The notes: generated by a model not told the origin, from the letters alone. Positions 21,832-33,339 are shown, numbered from the stretch's first letter. The stretch is DNA of 64,000 nucleotides from Proteles cristata cristata (GCA_017311185.1 JAESUZ010000481.1:620001-684000), one strand, 5' to 3'. Made by a program: numbers and translations.

Positions 21832-22065
21832 TTTTCTTTTTTTTTAAAATTTTTAAAAATGTTTTATTTATTTCTAGGAGAGAGAGAGAGACAGCGTGAC
21901 CAGGGGAGGGTCAGAGAGAAAGGGAGTGACAGACTCTGAAACAGGCTCTAGGCTCTGAGCTGGCAGTCAGCACAGAGCCCGGCGTGGGGCCCGAACCCAG
22001 GAACCGAGAGATCATGACCTAAGCGAAAGTCGGACGCTTAACCGACTAAGCCACCCAGGCACCCC
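21832..22065 (-). repeat. Carnivore SINE nested in the cat-type L1
   Basis: It ends with the reversed head AAGCCACCCAGGCACCCC. The 16-bp flanks GACTCCATGCTGTTTT (21816-21831) and GACTCCACGCTGTTTT (22066-22081) differ by one base and duplicate L1 sequence, showing the SINE came last. Confidence 0.93.
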
Positions 22066-22302
22066 GACTCCACGCTGTTTTCCAGAGGGGCTGCACCAGT
22101 TTACATTCCCACCAACAGTATAGAAGGGTGGCCGTTTCTCCACATCCTCACCAGTGTCTATAGTCACCTGATTTGTTTATGTTAGCCACTCTGACCGCTG
22201 TGAGGTGGTATCTCAGTGTGGCTTTGATCTGCATTTCCCTGATGATGAGGGACACTGGGCATCATTTCATGTGTCTGTTGGCCATCTATCTCAACCACTG
22301 AT

Positions 22303-22370
22303 CTGTTTACTGTCTTTTGAGTTTTTGCCTTTTCTAAAACGTTATACTGTATACAGTCTTTGCAGAGATA
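22303..22370 (-). repeat. L1M 3' UTR, second part of the old element
   Basis: TTTACTGTCTTTTGAGTTTTTGCC and GTTATACTGTATACAG continue the old L1 text broken at 21144. Confidence 0.7.
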
Positions 22371-24039
22371 TTGTCTTTTAAGGCTTACATCCAGTGCCTG
22401 TCACATTACTTGGCACATAGTAGGGGCAAACTACCAACAGAATTCATGGTTGACTTAGTCAATGTGTGTTTAGGGAAAGGACACCCAGTGATCTGAATGA
22501 AGCGTGGTGTATATAATTAGGCTCTAAACTCCGAATGCAGCTCTGCTCTGGGCTATCTTGAAGCTAGTAGACTCTGTCTGATTCAGTTCATCTCCAGAGC
22601 TCATCCCGAGGGCTAGCACGTGTTTTCTTTTACATGATGGGGACTCAATGGATATGGAATGAGGACATAGTCCCTGACCTCAAGAAGTATATGGTAGACC
22701 GGGTAATGTTTCTGCAACACGCTATTCCACACTCCTGCCTCTTCAGCTGCCACTCAGAAGGGTCTAAGGACTACAATCACTTGTTCTCTGATTCAACAAA
22801 GCTGCCATAGGCTGAGCGCTGTGCCCTGCTTAGTTAAGAAGCTTCTGGAAGGGCAAGGCTGTGGATAGATGGCTGTGCCCTACTGCACAGACTGAAGATC
22901 CCACAGGAATAGACCCTTTCCCTCAAGGCATCCCATGCCCAAACTTGGGGCTCCCGGGAGCCTTCCCTGCCCCTGCCCGGCTGACAATCCCAGCTCCCCA
23001 GGCTTTCTCCGCTGCAAGCCCTGTTGTACTCCAGTCACAACCAGACAGTCTGGCATTAATTGCTCTCTAATTGTTTCAAGAGTGCTATTTTTATCTCTGG
23101 AGGACTTTGCACTTCTTGCAAACCGCCTGGTCTTTTAGTTTCACATTGCCACTGTGCCCGAGCGTCCGGTAAAAGCTTGCTGATTGATTTGCTATGAGGC
23201 GTAATTATTTCCCAGGATTCCCTGGGATATGGATCTCTCCTGAAATCGTTGCAGCTTCTGCCCCCTGCAATGCCCTCCGTACTCTCGGCACCTCCCACTG
23301 GCTGTGGCTTCCATGGGTGTCACTAGAACCTCCGTTTCTCCTTTTCTGTCTATGCCACTGAGGTTCTCTCTTTCTGCCCGTGCTCCTTTTGCATAAGGGC
23401 TTTCTTGGCAAGAGCTGTTATTCTTATCAGCTGCCTCACCATCTATTTTTATCTCTCCACACAAAGTATTAAATGCTTCTGGGACCTTCTAGGGTTAATG
23501 AAATTTACACTTTGAATTTCTGCATTTTTAGTTTTATTAGCTCAAGACACAGTTAAAGGGAAGGGATCCAGGGAGGAAGACGGAGCTGAGCTGAGGTCAA
23601 GTGGGAAGAGAGGCTTCTTTCTAGAAGGGCAAGCAGTGGTTGCTGACAGGAGGGATGGACAGGGGCAATCACTAAGGCTCCCAGGTCTTTGTTACTTAGT
23701 CTCAGAAGAAAGTAAGGCAGTAGATAGAGACTGTGTGGACTTTTGCTTCCGAAGTGCTTCTTAGAGTTCAGAGAAGCTCGGAAATTTTTCTGGGAATTGC
23801 CAGTATGGCTCTCCAGATTGTCTGAAACTTGCTTACCCCAAAAGTAGACTGAATCATAGATCTGTGACAGCTCTTGGGGCCTTAGGGAGGGCTTTGTCCC
23901 ACCTCTTTCCAAGTGTGAGCTCTGGGGTAGACTCTGAGCAATTCAGATTTCCAAGGGCACTAATTCTTTTGAGGAGAGATGTGGTGGTGATAATTATTTG
24001 TCAGATCAACTCAACAATATTTATTTGCTGCTTAGAATG
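22371..24039. other. Long repeat-poor non-coding stretch
   Basis: Apart from a short L2-like CTTGGCACATAGTAGG near 22409 no repeat is seen. The AT-rich homeodomain-type motifs near 23055-23100 (GGCATTAATTGC, TCTAATTG) look like non-coding sequence under constraint, but that cannot be tested here. No gene. Confidence 0.45.
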
Positions 24040-24292
24040 CTGGTCCCAGAGTATCAGGGTTAAGACGCTGGGCTTGGCTTCATGTTAACCTGGGTTCAAA
24101 TCCCAGATGCAATGTTTTTTGTAAGAGTTCTGGCAGGTTACTCAAACTCTCTGAACCTCAGGTTTTTCATAGATAAATGTGCATAATAATACCACTTCAT
24201 GGGATTATTATGAGGATTACTGAGACAGGGAAAGCACTTAGTGGAATGCCGGGTATATTGTAAGTGCTCTTTTGAGAGCTCATATTATTATC
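24040..24292 (+). repeat. MIR SINE
   Basis: AACCTGGGTTCAAATCCCAG, AACCTCAGGTTTTTCATAG, GGGATTATTATGAGGATTAC and GTAAGTGCTC give nearly the whole forward MIR. Confidence 0.88.
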
Positions 24293-24379
24293 CCAAAGGC
24301 AACTATCATCATCTTCCTAACCAGCCTCCATCCCAGGGCTCACTCAAATCCTTTGGGAATGCTGGGCAAGGTCATCTAA

Positions 24380-24910
24380 ATCGTGAGACACTCAGGGACC
24401 GTAGGAACAAGCCCCAAGTGAAAAACATTATGCACCTGGGGCGCTTTCTGTTGAACATTATTGCTAAACCGCTTCTCTTAACAGAGCAAAACCAGGACAC
24501 AGCCCCTCTACAAGCCGGACTGAACACTGAGGACCCGGCTGCAAAGAGCACTAATGAACTGCCTGAGGGGCCTGCCAATATCCACCAGTCTGGGCGAGGC
24601 CCTTCTGAACAATGAGGACGAAACTCTACCAAGCGGACAAGATGCTTCAAACCAATCAGGATGAAGCACTTTCCCCCTCCTATTCCTTATTAGCACTGTG
24701 GCCTGAGTGGAAGCCTGAGCTGGTACTTCCTGTATGTGAGTAGCGCCTCCCTTCTGTTTGTGGGTGCTTGCCATCTCACTATTCTCTGTTGGTGCTGTGT
24801 CTCGAGCTGTCGCTCTGATAAAATTGTCTCTGGTGCTTTTGACTTTTGGGTCTGGCCTCGTTTCCATTCCTGTTGGGATCAAGAACCCAACTCTGGTACT
24901 GATAGCAACC
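24380..24910 (+). repeat. Possible ERV1-type solo LTR
   Basis: The right end reads like a retroviral R-U5: a GATAAAATTG polyadenylation-like signal near 24819, then GGTCTGGCCTCG and GTTGGGATCAAGAACCCAACTCTGGTACTG in pieces, similar to the ends of ERV1 LTRs. The left end and target-site repeat are not defined. No internal viral genes are seen next to it. Long open frames on both strands here are probably accidental. Confidence 0.4.
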
Positions 24911-25149
24911 AATCTTGTGAATTGTCTCGGTGCGTTCCGTTGGGTAGGAACATTTAGAAAGAACACAGGGTGACCGGAGCCCCCCTGCAGAGCTGTTTTG
25001 GGTGGCAGGGACTCACTTGGCCTTTTCCGTGAATACAACCCAACCCTATTCAACAGAGTATCCCTGCCATAAAATCTGTCCCCCGCCTTGCCAACCAGTG
25101 TGGTGATTCAGGTCATTTATCACGTCTGGTAAACAGATAATGTAGGGCA

Positions 25150-25370
25150 GGTGTGAAAAGCAAATGATCTGAATATGGAAATCCTGGATTCAAATGATTG
25201 CATTATATCAGTAGGCTAGTTATTCGACATTGCTAAGAGAGTTTTGTTTCCTCGTGTCCAAAAATGAGGTAATGGGAGCACATGATTAACAGACCATGTA
25301 TAAGAAACATTCAACACGATTCCAAGGCCGTTCAGCTCCTTCAGTAGATGGTAGTGTTAGTTGCAGTTGA
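25150..25370 (+). repeat. MIR SINE
   Basis: GGAAATCCTGGATTCAAATG, TTTCCTCGTGTCCAAAAATGAGG and GAAACATTCAACACG follow a diverged forward MIR. Confidence 0.55.
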
Positions 25371-25856
25371 AGCATGGTGGGAATCGATGATGCTGTTCCT
25401 TCCTGGGACAACTGAATTTTGCTCCTTCTTTGCAAATGCCTGCTTTTGCACTTGAAGCTCAGTTCAGGCCAGCCTAGACTTGAGCCTAAATTTGTCTGCA
25501 AACAACCTCATTAGAGCACCTCCAGGTTACTGTGCTTCATCAACAAAGCTGGGCCCAGAAGCACTCAAGAACCTGGCAAAGCTCCTTCTGGCTGACTGAG
25601 CACCACAGGAGGGAAAAAACCGTGTCAAACACTTGTTTCCCTGAAAGGCTGCAGACACAGCCTTTCACAATGCAGAGCAGACACCACACTCCCAGACAAG
25701 TTCCTAATTAACGACACATAATCAGTGTCTTTCAAATGTGCATATGTTATTCTCTGCCCAACCAATTAATTGCACTAAACAGTTCATGGTTGAAGGTGGA
25801 GCCTGGGTTATCAGAAAAGCCCATTAGAATCAGCCCAGATTCAGAGCTCAAAAGAT
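25371..25856. other. Unassigned non-coding sequence
   Basis: No repeat recognised. An AT-rich part at 25700-25790 (CCTAATTAACGACAC, CCAACCAATTAATTGC) could be regulatory. Confidence 0.4.
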
Positions 25857-26073
25857 GGGCACCTGGGTGGCTCAGTCGGTTAAGCATCTGACTTGGTTTC
25901 CGCTTGGATCATGATCTCACAGTTCCATGGGTTCAGGCCCCACATCAGTCTCTGTGCTGGCAGCTGGGAGCCTGCTTGGGATTCTCTCTCTCCTTCTCTC
26001 TCTGCCCTTCCCCCAGTCATGCTTTCTCTGTCTCTCTCAAAATAAATAAATAAACTTTAAAACATTTTTTTAA
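25857..26073 (+). repeat. Carnivore SINE
   Basis: Head GGGCACCTGGGTGGCTCAGTC, TC segment and AATAAATAAATAAAC tail. The short flanks AAAAGATGG at both ends are compatible with a target-site duplication. Confidence 0.9.
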
Positions 26074-26119
26074 AAAAGATGGAAAAGTTTTGATTCACAT
26101 TCCACTGAGCTGATGGAGT

Positions 26120-26337
26120 CTTTTTTTTTTTTAAAGTTTGTTTATTTTGAGAGAGAAAGTGAGAGAGAAATAGGGCAGGGGAGGGGAGGGACAAAGAGAA
26201 AATCCCAAGCAGGTGCCACGCTGTCTGCACAGAGAATGACGTGGGGCACTATCTCATGAACCTTGAGATCATGACTTTCAAGATCAAGCCTAAATCAAGA
26301 GTCAAATGCCTTGACCAACTAAGTCACCCAGGAGCCC
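26120..26337 (-). repeat. Carnivore SINE
   Basis: It begins with a T-rich tail and ends AAGTCACCCAGGAGCCCC. The flanks TGAGCTGATGG and TGAGCTGCTGG differ by one base. Confidence 0.88.
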
Positions 26338-27692
26338 CTGAGCTGCTGGGGCCTTAACACAGCCCCCCACCCTCTCTAAGCCTCTCTGCAATTGAGGCAG
26401 TCATGATCATCCCTGGGAAAGTAGAGACCTATACCAAGGCACAAAGTAATTACTCCTTGCCTTTGCTAGAACCTTGTTTTCTAAGCATGAAGGGTGGTAA
26501 ACTTCCCATAAAAGTGATAGATGTATGTGCCTTCTGGGATGTGGGCTTTATACACATACTCTTGTGCGAGCCTCATGAGCATTCCTACCACCAGAAAAAT
26601 AAAGCTCCTTCAAGGAGCTCCCAAGGGACTCACCCAGATTGTGAATGTCTGAGCCACAGTGTGAATCCAGGTTGACCCAATCTTAAAAACCCAGAATTTA
26701 TTCTTCTTGCTCCCTCATGCAAAATACCATACTTCTTATCTAGGTCCTCTCTGATAGCTTCCCCCTCTCTTTTTCAGTTCCCCCCCTTCCCTCCTCCTGC
26801 CCCTACCTCACCACCCTGCCCCCTGTTAAAATACACTCTCACATCCTCTGAGGACCCTGCATCGTCTCTTCTTCTCCTTCTTCAGTGAGATCTATCTAGT
26901 TAACCTGATGGAATATTCTTTGCCAGTTTGTCAGCCTAATGCTACCATTCTCCCTCCTCCTAGCCCCAGTAATTTAATTACTTGAATAAGAGCCTTCTGG
27001 AAAGAATGGGATACTCTCCAATCACACCAGAGATTACCTGCTCGCTCCACCCCTACCAGGAGTTGCCCTGAGCAACCACACTGATGGAAGTTGTGTGCTC
27101 ACGGGAAAAAAGCCAGAAGGTTCACTGGGTGCACAATTTATGGAGATTAATATAGAACAGGGTTATAAGGTGACGGGAGCAGCCAGCAGAGATCAGGAGC
27201 TGATGTGGACAAAGGCAAGATGACAGAAGTTATAATGTGTTAGAGCTGGAGGGCTGGCTTTACTTGGCCAGAACAGAGGGACTGGGGAACGACAGATGTC
27301 CCTTCTCTCGGAAAACCTGCATTCTCTCCTTCCCCTTGCTCTCCAAAGCCTTTCTGGTCACAGAGGCAGCGCTTGCAGTAATGAGTTGCAGGTGGCTGTG
27401 AAGCTGTCATTTCTGATTTACCACCAGGTTCCAGGCACGGAAGGGGCAGCTGACAGAGCCTCACCCAAATCAGTTGCAAGAGGATGTTTATTGCACATTA
27501 TTACACTCAGGAGGCGTCTTCCACGACCACAGGGTGGATAGGGACTACGAGGCACTGTTTTGAGCACAGGGACGATGCCCATCTCTAGGCTGGTCCTCAC
27601 TTGCATTCTCTCTCTGTGCCTCTCCCACACACACTCACCTCACTACAGAAATCGGGAGCAGGTGGACAGTGGTTCATTGTTGCTAGACCCCA
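26338..27692. other. Unassigned non-coding sequence
   Basis: No named repeat and no supported gene. A C-rich pyrimidine tract lies at 26761-26825. Confidence 0.5.
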
Positions 27693-27898
27693 GAGAGAGA
27701 GAGAGAGAGAAGGAGGGAGAGGGAGAGAAATGACAAACGGGGCGGGGCAGAGAGAGAGGGAGACACAGAATCTGAAGCAGGCTCTAGGCTCTGAGCTGTC
27801 AGCACGGAGCCCAAGGCAGGCCTCCAACCCACCGACCATGAGATCATGACCTGAGCCGAAGTTAGACACTCAACCGACTGAGCCATCCAGGCACCCCA
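27693..27898 (-). repeat. Carnivore SINE lacking its A tail
   Basis: The reversed body runs from (GA)n through GTCAGCACGGAGCCCAAG to GAGCCATCCAGGCACCCC. The T-rich tail expected on the left is missing, and the SINE starts abruptly in (GA)n after GCTAGACCCCA. Confidence 0.88.
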
Positions 27899-28124
27899 CC
27901 TTTCTCATTTTCTTAGTCACCAACCTCTTGCTTTGTTGCTGGACCTCTTCCCCTCTAACATCTCTTTTTTTCTTCCTTCCCCATCCCTCCCAGTTCTTGC
28001 ATCTTTTTAGGCAGAACTATGTAGCTACTTCTTACCCCTTCTCAGCCATGTGCCAAGTCCTAAGGGATATCTTTCCACAGCCCAAGATGATCCAGCAAGG
28101 TATTCTGCAGAATGTATTCTAATT

Positions 28125-28341
28125 AAAAACAATATTTTTAAAATATTTATTTTTGAGAGAGAAAGAGAGACAGAGTGCAGTCAGGGGAGGGCAGGGAGCG
28201 AGGGAGACAGAATCTGAAGCAGGGTCCAAGCTCCAAGTTGTCAGCACAGAGCCCAACGCAGGGCTCGAACTCATGGACTGCGAGATTGTGACCTGAGCCG
28301 AAGTCGGATGCTCAATAGACTGAGCCACCTGGGCGCCACAA
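28125..28341 (-). repeat. Carnivore SINE
   Basis: It runs from an A/T tail to GAGCCACCTGGGCGCC. The flanks TATTCTAATT occur at 28115-28124 and 28344-28353. Confidence 0.9.
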
Positions 28342-28353
28342 CCTATTCTAATT

Positions 28354-28500
28354 TTTAATTTAGATTAATTAAAATTAACTACAATCCAAATTTCAGTTCT
28401 TTCGTGGCTCTAGCCACATTTCAAGGGCTTCACAGCTACATGTGGCTAGTGGCTACTATGTCAGGCAGTGGAGATAACAGAAAGTTCCACTGGTCGGCAC
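28354..28500. mobile_element. Terminal fragment of a hAT-type DNA transposon
   Basis: GCTCTAGCCACATTTCAAGGGC, CACAGCTACATGTGGCTAGTGGC and the closing GGTCGGCACTGC in pieces match a common non-autonomous mammalian element that begins CAGTGCTGTCC on the other strand. Only one end is present. Confidence 0.55.
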
Positions 28501-28564
28501 TGCAGCTGAACCAAGACCAGTCCTCCACCCCCATGAGATTGTGTCACTGGCCATTGCACTAACC

Positions 28565-28720
28565 TATCTCACTCGTTAATGTTTACTGAGTCCTTTGCTA
28601 TGTGGGGTACTTTTCATGTGTTTTCAACAGTTCTTTGAAGTGGATAGCGTTTTCCTCATTACACACGGAGGAGCCAGGATTTCCAACAGCCAGTGTAGCT
28701 GGCCCATGTTCTCTCCTCCA
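28565..28720 (-). repeat. MIR SINE fragment
   Basis: TAATGTTTACTGAGTCC, TTTCATGTGTTTTC and CACACGGAGGAGCC follow a diverged reverse MIR. Confidence 0.5.
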
Positions 28721-29302
28721 AGCCAAAGCTCACGGGTAGTGATGGAAAGATAACACCGAGGAGGTAACTGGGGACCAGACTGGGAGAGAAAAACAGGAGA
28801 GGGCGTTGTCAACCACATCGGATAGTTTTAATTAAACTTTAGGTAGAATTTTCTTACCCTCAAGGATTCAGTCCCCAAATGGGGTTACTGACAAGGAAGC
28901 TCAAAGGCTATTTTTCCAGGGGATGGAATCTGTCCTTTGCTCTGATGGCTGCTATTGCCTGTGGCCTCTGGCCAGGCAGAAACCTGAATGGAGGGAGAGA
29001 CCAGAGCCCTCCTTGGGAGAGAAACCAACAGGGATGGAAAACTGAGGTGGTGATAGAGCTAGCGATCCCTCCCCAACACCAGCTGCTCCCAATGCTTCCT
29101 TCTGTTCTTTGCTTCACAGAGCAGCCTTCCAGGTCAGAACCACCCCCTCCTGCTTGGGAAAACCTGAGCGTTTCTGTAGGTTGAGCCCAGAGCTGACCCA
29201 GTTCCAGCAGTTCCCAGGGGGAGTCCTGGGTTCGATGATGGTGCCATCTGCTGGCCCTTTCTCATGCTGCAGCCGCTATGGCGTTCTTTCTTGAAATCTC
29301 AT
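28721..29302. other. Unassigned non-coding sequence
   Basis: No repeat recognised. Two overlapping open frames of about 100 codons are not similar to anything I know. Confidence 0.5.
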
Positions 29303-29702
29303 GTGGTGGTTCTCCAAGTTTGGTCCCTTGGAATCACCTGTATCACCTAGAACGTGTTAGATGCAAATTCTGAGACTCTGCTTACAGAATCAAGGATTAG
29401 ATGGAGTCCCAGGTGCTCGTGTTTTAATGTTTGTTTGTTTTTTAAATTTCTGAGAGACAGAGAGAGACAGCGTGAGCAGGCGAGGTGCAGAGAGGAGACA
29501 CAGAATCTGAAGCAGGCTCCAGGCTCTGAGCTGTCAGCACAGAGCCAAAACCGGGGCTTGAACCCATGAACCACGAGATCATGACCTGAGCCGAAGTTGG
29601 ACGCCCAACCGACTGAGCCACCCAGGCGCCCCCAGGTGCTTGTGTTTTAATGAGCCCCTCGAGTGATCCTGATGTACCCTAAAGCTTGGGAATCACTGAT
29701 TT
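29303..29702. mobile_element. MER5A-type hAT element split by a SINE
   Basis: GTGGTTCTCCAAGTTTGG, GATGCAAATTCTGAGAC, then after the SINE GTGTTTTAATGAGCCC, GTGATCCTGATGTACCC and TTGGGAATCACTG are the MER5A blocks in order, with the TGGTTCTC/GAATCACTG inverted ends. Non-coding. Confidence 0.85.
29430..29631 (-). repeat. Carnivore SINE inside MER5A
   Basis: The 21-bp flanks at 29409-29429 and 29632-29652 (core GTGTTTTAATG) differ at a single position. It ends GAGCCACCCAGGCGCCCC. Confidence 0.93.
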
Positions 29703-29799
29703 AGGAGACCAGCTCCACCATTTGTTCATCCCTCAAGTCAACAATTATTAATTGTTGCCCCTTTTAGGCAAACATGACCCCCTCCCACCCCACACAGAC

Positions 29800-29950
29800 A
29801 TGTGCTGTAGCCTCACATCTCTATGCAGTAGGGAAGGGAAGCATTATGATTACCCCACTTTCCAGACAAGGAAGAAGGGAGAACAGGAAACTGATCCAGG
29901 ACCACACACCTTGTAAGCAACAAGGTTGGGTCCCCTGCTCAGGTCTTTGC
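29800..29950 (-). repeat. MIR SINE
   Basis: TATGATTACCCCACTTTCCAGACAAGG in pieces, then AAACTGATCCAGGACCAC, is reverse MIR. Confidence 0.6.
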
Positions 29951-32116
29951 ATGTCAACACCTGGGCTGTTCACCAAACCACACATTGCCAACTTTTCCAT
30001 GAGTTGGGAGGTGGAGGAAATGGGAGGGGGAAACTTGCCACACCACCTAAGCTCGCCAGCAACATTCACATGGCATTAGATATTCCTTTTAGGAGGCCAG
30101 CAGAATGGCTGTCTGATTATTGCCCTGCTGTCACCTGCCAGCTGGCCGGTCCCTCCCCGTCTCTTCCATTGACCATATAGGGCATCGCTGGGTGGGTTGT
30201 GGCGGGGAAAGCAGGGAAGGACTTAACTGTATTGCCTGGGTAAGAGCTTCAGGGCCCCCAGAAGGTAGCAGTTTAACTCGACTGATTAATTGTGGATGGA
30301 GAGGGAGAAACAATGGGACCAAACAGAAGCAGAAAAATTCTGGAAGGAAAAGAGGTAGGACCAGAAGGCAAACTTGGGCTTCTCTTTTACCACTTAGCAG
30401 TCTCTGAAGCAGCCCTTCCAGTCCACACTTGTCCATCCACAGCAAACATTAGTAGAGCACCTGTTACCAGCAGAGCATCGTGCAGTCAGTCCCTGCCTGC
30501 AAGGGACACGCTTGTTGTGCTGCAAAGGAGACACGGGGCTTAAATACACACAGACACTCAGGGCTTAAAGCACCCTTGGCCATAAAACTATTTTAACACA
30601 TAGCAGTATTTTTGGAGTAACAACAATAACATTAATTGAACACATAACCAAATGCTAGGCAGGGTTCCAGGCCTGAGATGCGACTAGGGTGGCCAAGAGA
30701 GTTCCCACCACTTTGAAAAGTTCCACTTCCAGCCTTTAGCTTTGCAAGCCTGGGAACTGGATTTTATTAATTTCTTGTCTGTCTGGCTCATACCTATCAG
30801 ACTCACAGGGAAATATATTAACCAGCATAGCAGTACATCCATTTACAGACCAGTCTATGACATTCGTTAGTCAGTTCATCCTCTTTCCTTATGAAAATCT
30901 ATAGATATGCCATTTGGTGGGCATGGAATCAAAGCAGGGGGCATTAGATGAAGGGATTGGGGTGTATCAGAGAGAGAGAGCCTGATGCTCCCTCATCTGC
31001 AGCATTGGGAACTGCACCTGGATGGCTCAGAACACACCCAGCTGCTTACATGAAGGGCTCAGGGCACCCTCTGCCTGGATCTGGGCTGGAGACACAGCGG
31101 CCGTGGTCAGGCTGCCCATCCTCCTTTCTGCCTCTTTGCAGGTCATCTGACTTCAGCTTTAGTCTCAAGGTTCTCTGGTCCCCGTCCCCGTGGTTGATGT
31201 CGTCTTGCCACACTCCCAGGATTACACCCACAGTGGTCTGTCAGGGTAGTTTCACCGGCAGATAAGCTTAGCCTGACGTATTCTATGCTGATATTTAAGT
31301 TGCTGTATCAGGAAGATGGCTTTTTCCTGACCGCAATCCCCAGTGCCAAGGCTGCTGGCTGGCCCTCAAGATGGCCCAGGCATCTGCTCTCAACCACCAT
31401 TTCTCAACCTCCCGTGTTCTCCCCCATCTTTACCTTCAATACACAGAGACCAGGAGATATGGTACAAAAACGCAGAGGGAGGCTTTGAACCACTTGGTTG
31501 CTTCTCTATCTCTCCCAAGAGCCATTTCTTCCTTATTCATCCTTGTATCCCCGGAAGCTAGAAGAACTTCCAATACTGGTTACAGATTAATAAATCGATA
31601 AATGGTAGATGATTGGAAAGAGTTCTGGTCTGTGGATCAATACAGTTAGAGTCTAAAATTGTTTCCGTACCATTGTTAACTTATTTTGGGATCTGTGACT
31701 AATCACTTGATGGCTTTGTTCTCTGTTTCCCCAGACATAGAATAGGAAAATCATCCCATCTCCCTTCCTGCTTCAGAAGGACATTATGCAGGTGTATTTG
31801 ATCAGTGCCAGTGATTCAACTTCTGCCAAGTTATAGAAGTTATATATCACCTTTTGCATCTTTTTTCCATCTAACACAATAAAGCATGAAAGCCTCTGGG
31901 CATTAAATATATGTTTTCTAGTTCTATCATGCCAGTCTAACAGGGTCTCAAAACACAGGAGGACACATCTCATCCCACCACGCTCTTGGGAATAATAATA
32001 AGGTGATGTCTGTAAAGTATTTGATGGCTCCTGAGGTTGCTGATGATGACTTTGCACCACTATTTTGGTTCACAGTTGAGTCCATGTGCATGGTTTCAAT
32101 ACTCAGAGAAGCATTT
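29951..32116. other. Repeat-poor non-coding stretch
   Basis: Weak traces only: a reverse MIR piece near 30600-30680, an L2 tail at 31510-31615 (CCTTGTATCCCCGGAAGC, AATAAATCGATAAATGG) and a forward MIR piece near 31680-31765. No gene. Confidence 0.45.
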
Positions 32117-32403
32117 AAAAATGTAGGAATTATGGGGTGCCTGGGTGGCTCAGTCGATTGAGCATCCAACTTCAGCCCAGGTCATGATCTCATGATTCAT
32201 GAGTTCGAGCCCCGCGTTGGGCTCTGTGCTGACAGCTCAGAGCCTGAAGCCTGCTTCAGATTCTGTGTCTCCCTCTCTCTCTGCACCCCCCCCCCCGCCC
32301 CCCTCCCCACCCTTGCTCTGTCTCTCTGTCTCTCCTCTCTCAAAAATAAATAAACATTAAAAAAATTTTAATTTAAATTTTCCCTGTAAGAAAAATGTAG
32401 GAA
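32117..32403 (+). repeat. Carnivore SINE with perfect 13-bp duplication
   Basis: The 13-bp repeat AAAAATGTAGGAA is at 32117-32129 and 32391-32403. Between them lie the SINE head GGGTGCCTGGGTGGCTCAGTC, a C-rich run at 32286-32306 in the TC segment, and after the A tail about 20 bp more (ATTTAAATTTTCCCTGTAAG) before the right flank. Confidence 0.92.
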
Positions 32404-33339
32404 GTAGGCCTGAAAAAGAGAGATGAAATGAAATGGTTGTTTCTAGAACTTAGTGATTCATGGCTCTTGATCAAGGAAACCCGGGTGCTCACTGAGATTG
32501 TGAGTTCTTCACATCTACTGTGGATAGAGTCTCGGACTTGGGCCCCAGCTCCTTCCTGCCCGGTGGGTAAGCTCCTTCCCCACCAACTGTTGTGCCCTGG
32601 AGCACATTGACCGGTCAACCCTGTATGACATAGATGACCCTGGCTCTGTTGTTCTTATGGGAGGCTCTGTCACTGCTCTGCCCTCTGGCCAGCCATGTGT
32701 GCACTTTCCTTCACACTGGGAATCTCAGCTCTTAAGAACTCAGAAAGTATCATCAGCTGTTCAGATTTTCAAAGAACGGATGTAATAGGCAAAAATCCAT
32801 TTCAAAGCCTGGGGCTCGAGTGAATAGTAGTAATAAAGCGAGGGCAGTTTATAATCACTAATCCTCTCCTTAAAGTGTTTTTTGGTAATCTCTCTCGAAA
32901 ATCTCCCTCTCCACCTCTCGCCCCTGCCTTCATTTTCCCTGCCACCTCCACACTCCTTGTCTGAAATACATAAAGAGATGGGTTTTCTTATTTAATGAAC
33001 TTTTTGAATAAAATTGCATAATCTCTTTCTTAATTTAAAGACAGGAGAGCTGAGCATTTTGCATCACCTAAAGGAAAACCAAGTTGTTTTCATTTTTATC
33101 TCAGGGGAAGAGAGTGTAGGGAAGGATTGACTGTGTGGGTAGGAAAATGATCCCCCATTTTTGACATGAATTTAACTTTTCTCCTTGGCTTTCAATTTTT
33201 TCCTAATTCAGTGCCACCCTATAAAAGCAACTGCATTTCCAATCTTCTCCCAGCATGGATTCTGGTTTTTAGCCAGAAAAGTCTCTGTAGGGACCTTGAC
33301 TTTCTGTACCAGTGGGCCTCCTAAAGGACAGGCATGGAT
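32404..33339. other. Repeat-poor non-coding stretch
   Basis: No named repeat. The AT-rich part 32760-33080 with TTATAATCACTAATCC and TTATTTAATGAAC has the look of a conserved non-coding element but cannot be tested here. Confidence 0.4.

Larger units (their letters stand above)
21145..22302 (-). mobile_element. Cat-type L1 (ORF2 end and 3' UTR) inside an older L1
   Basis: The 11-bp repeat CAACCACTGAT (21145-21155 and 22292-22302) brackets the insert. From left to right it holds an AT/TG microsatellite in place of the A tail, the L1 3' end (TAACACCCAGTGCTCATCC), and the end of ORF2 in reverse (TTCCATTGTATAGATAAACC, TGAGGAGACTCCATGC, CAGAGGGGCTGCACC). The frame is broken. A SINE lies inside. 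Confidence 0.88.

Noticed and set aside
24508..25053. 181-codon reverse-strand open frame
   Set aside because: It lies antisense across the LTR-like segment in GC-richer DNA and shows no viral or host domain.
30131..30543. Overlapping open frames of 83-104 codons on both strands
   Set aside because: No domain, no exon signals, and equal coding potential on both strands, which suggests composition rather than selection.
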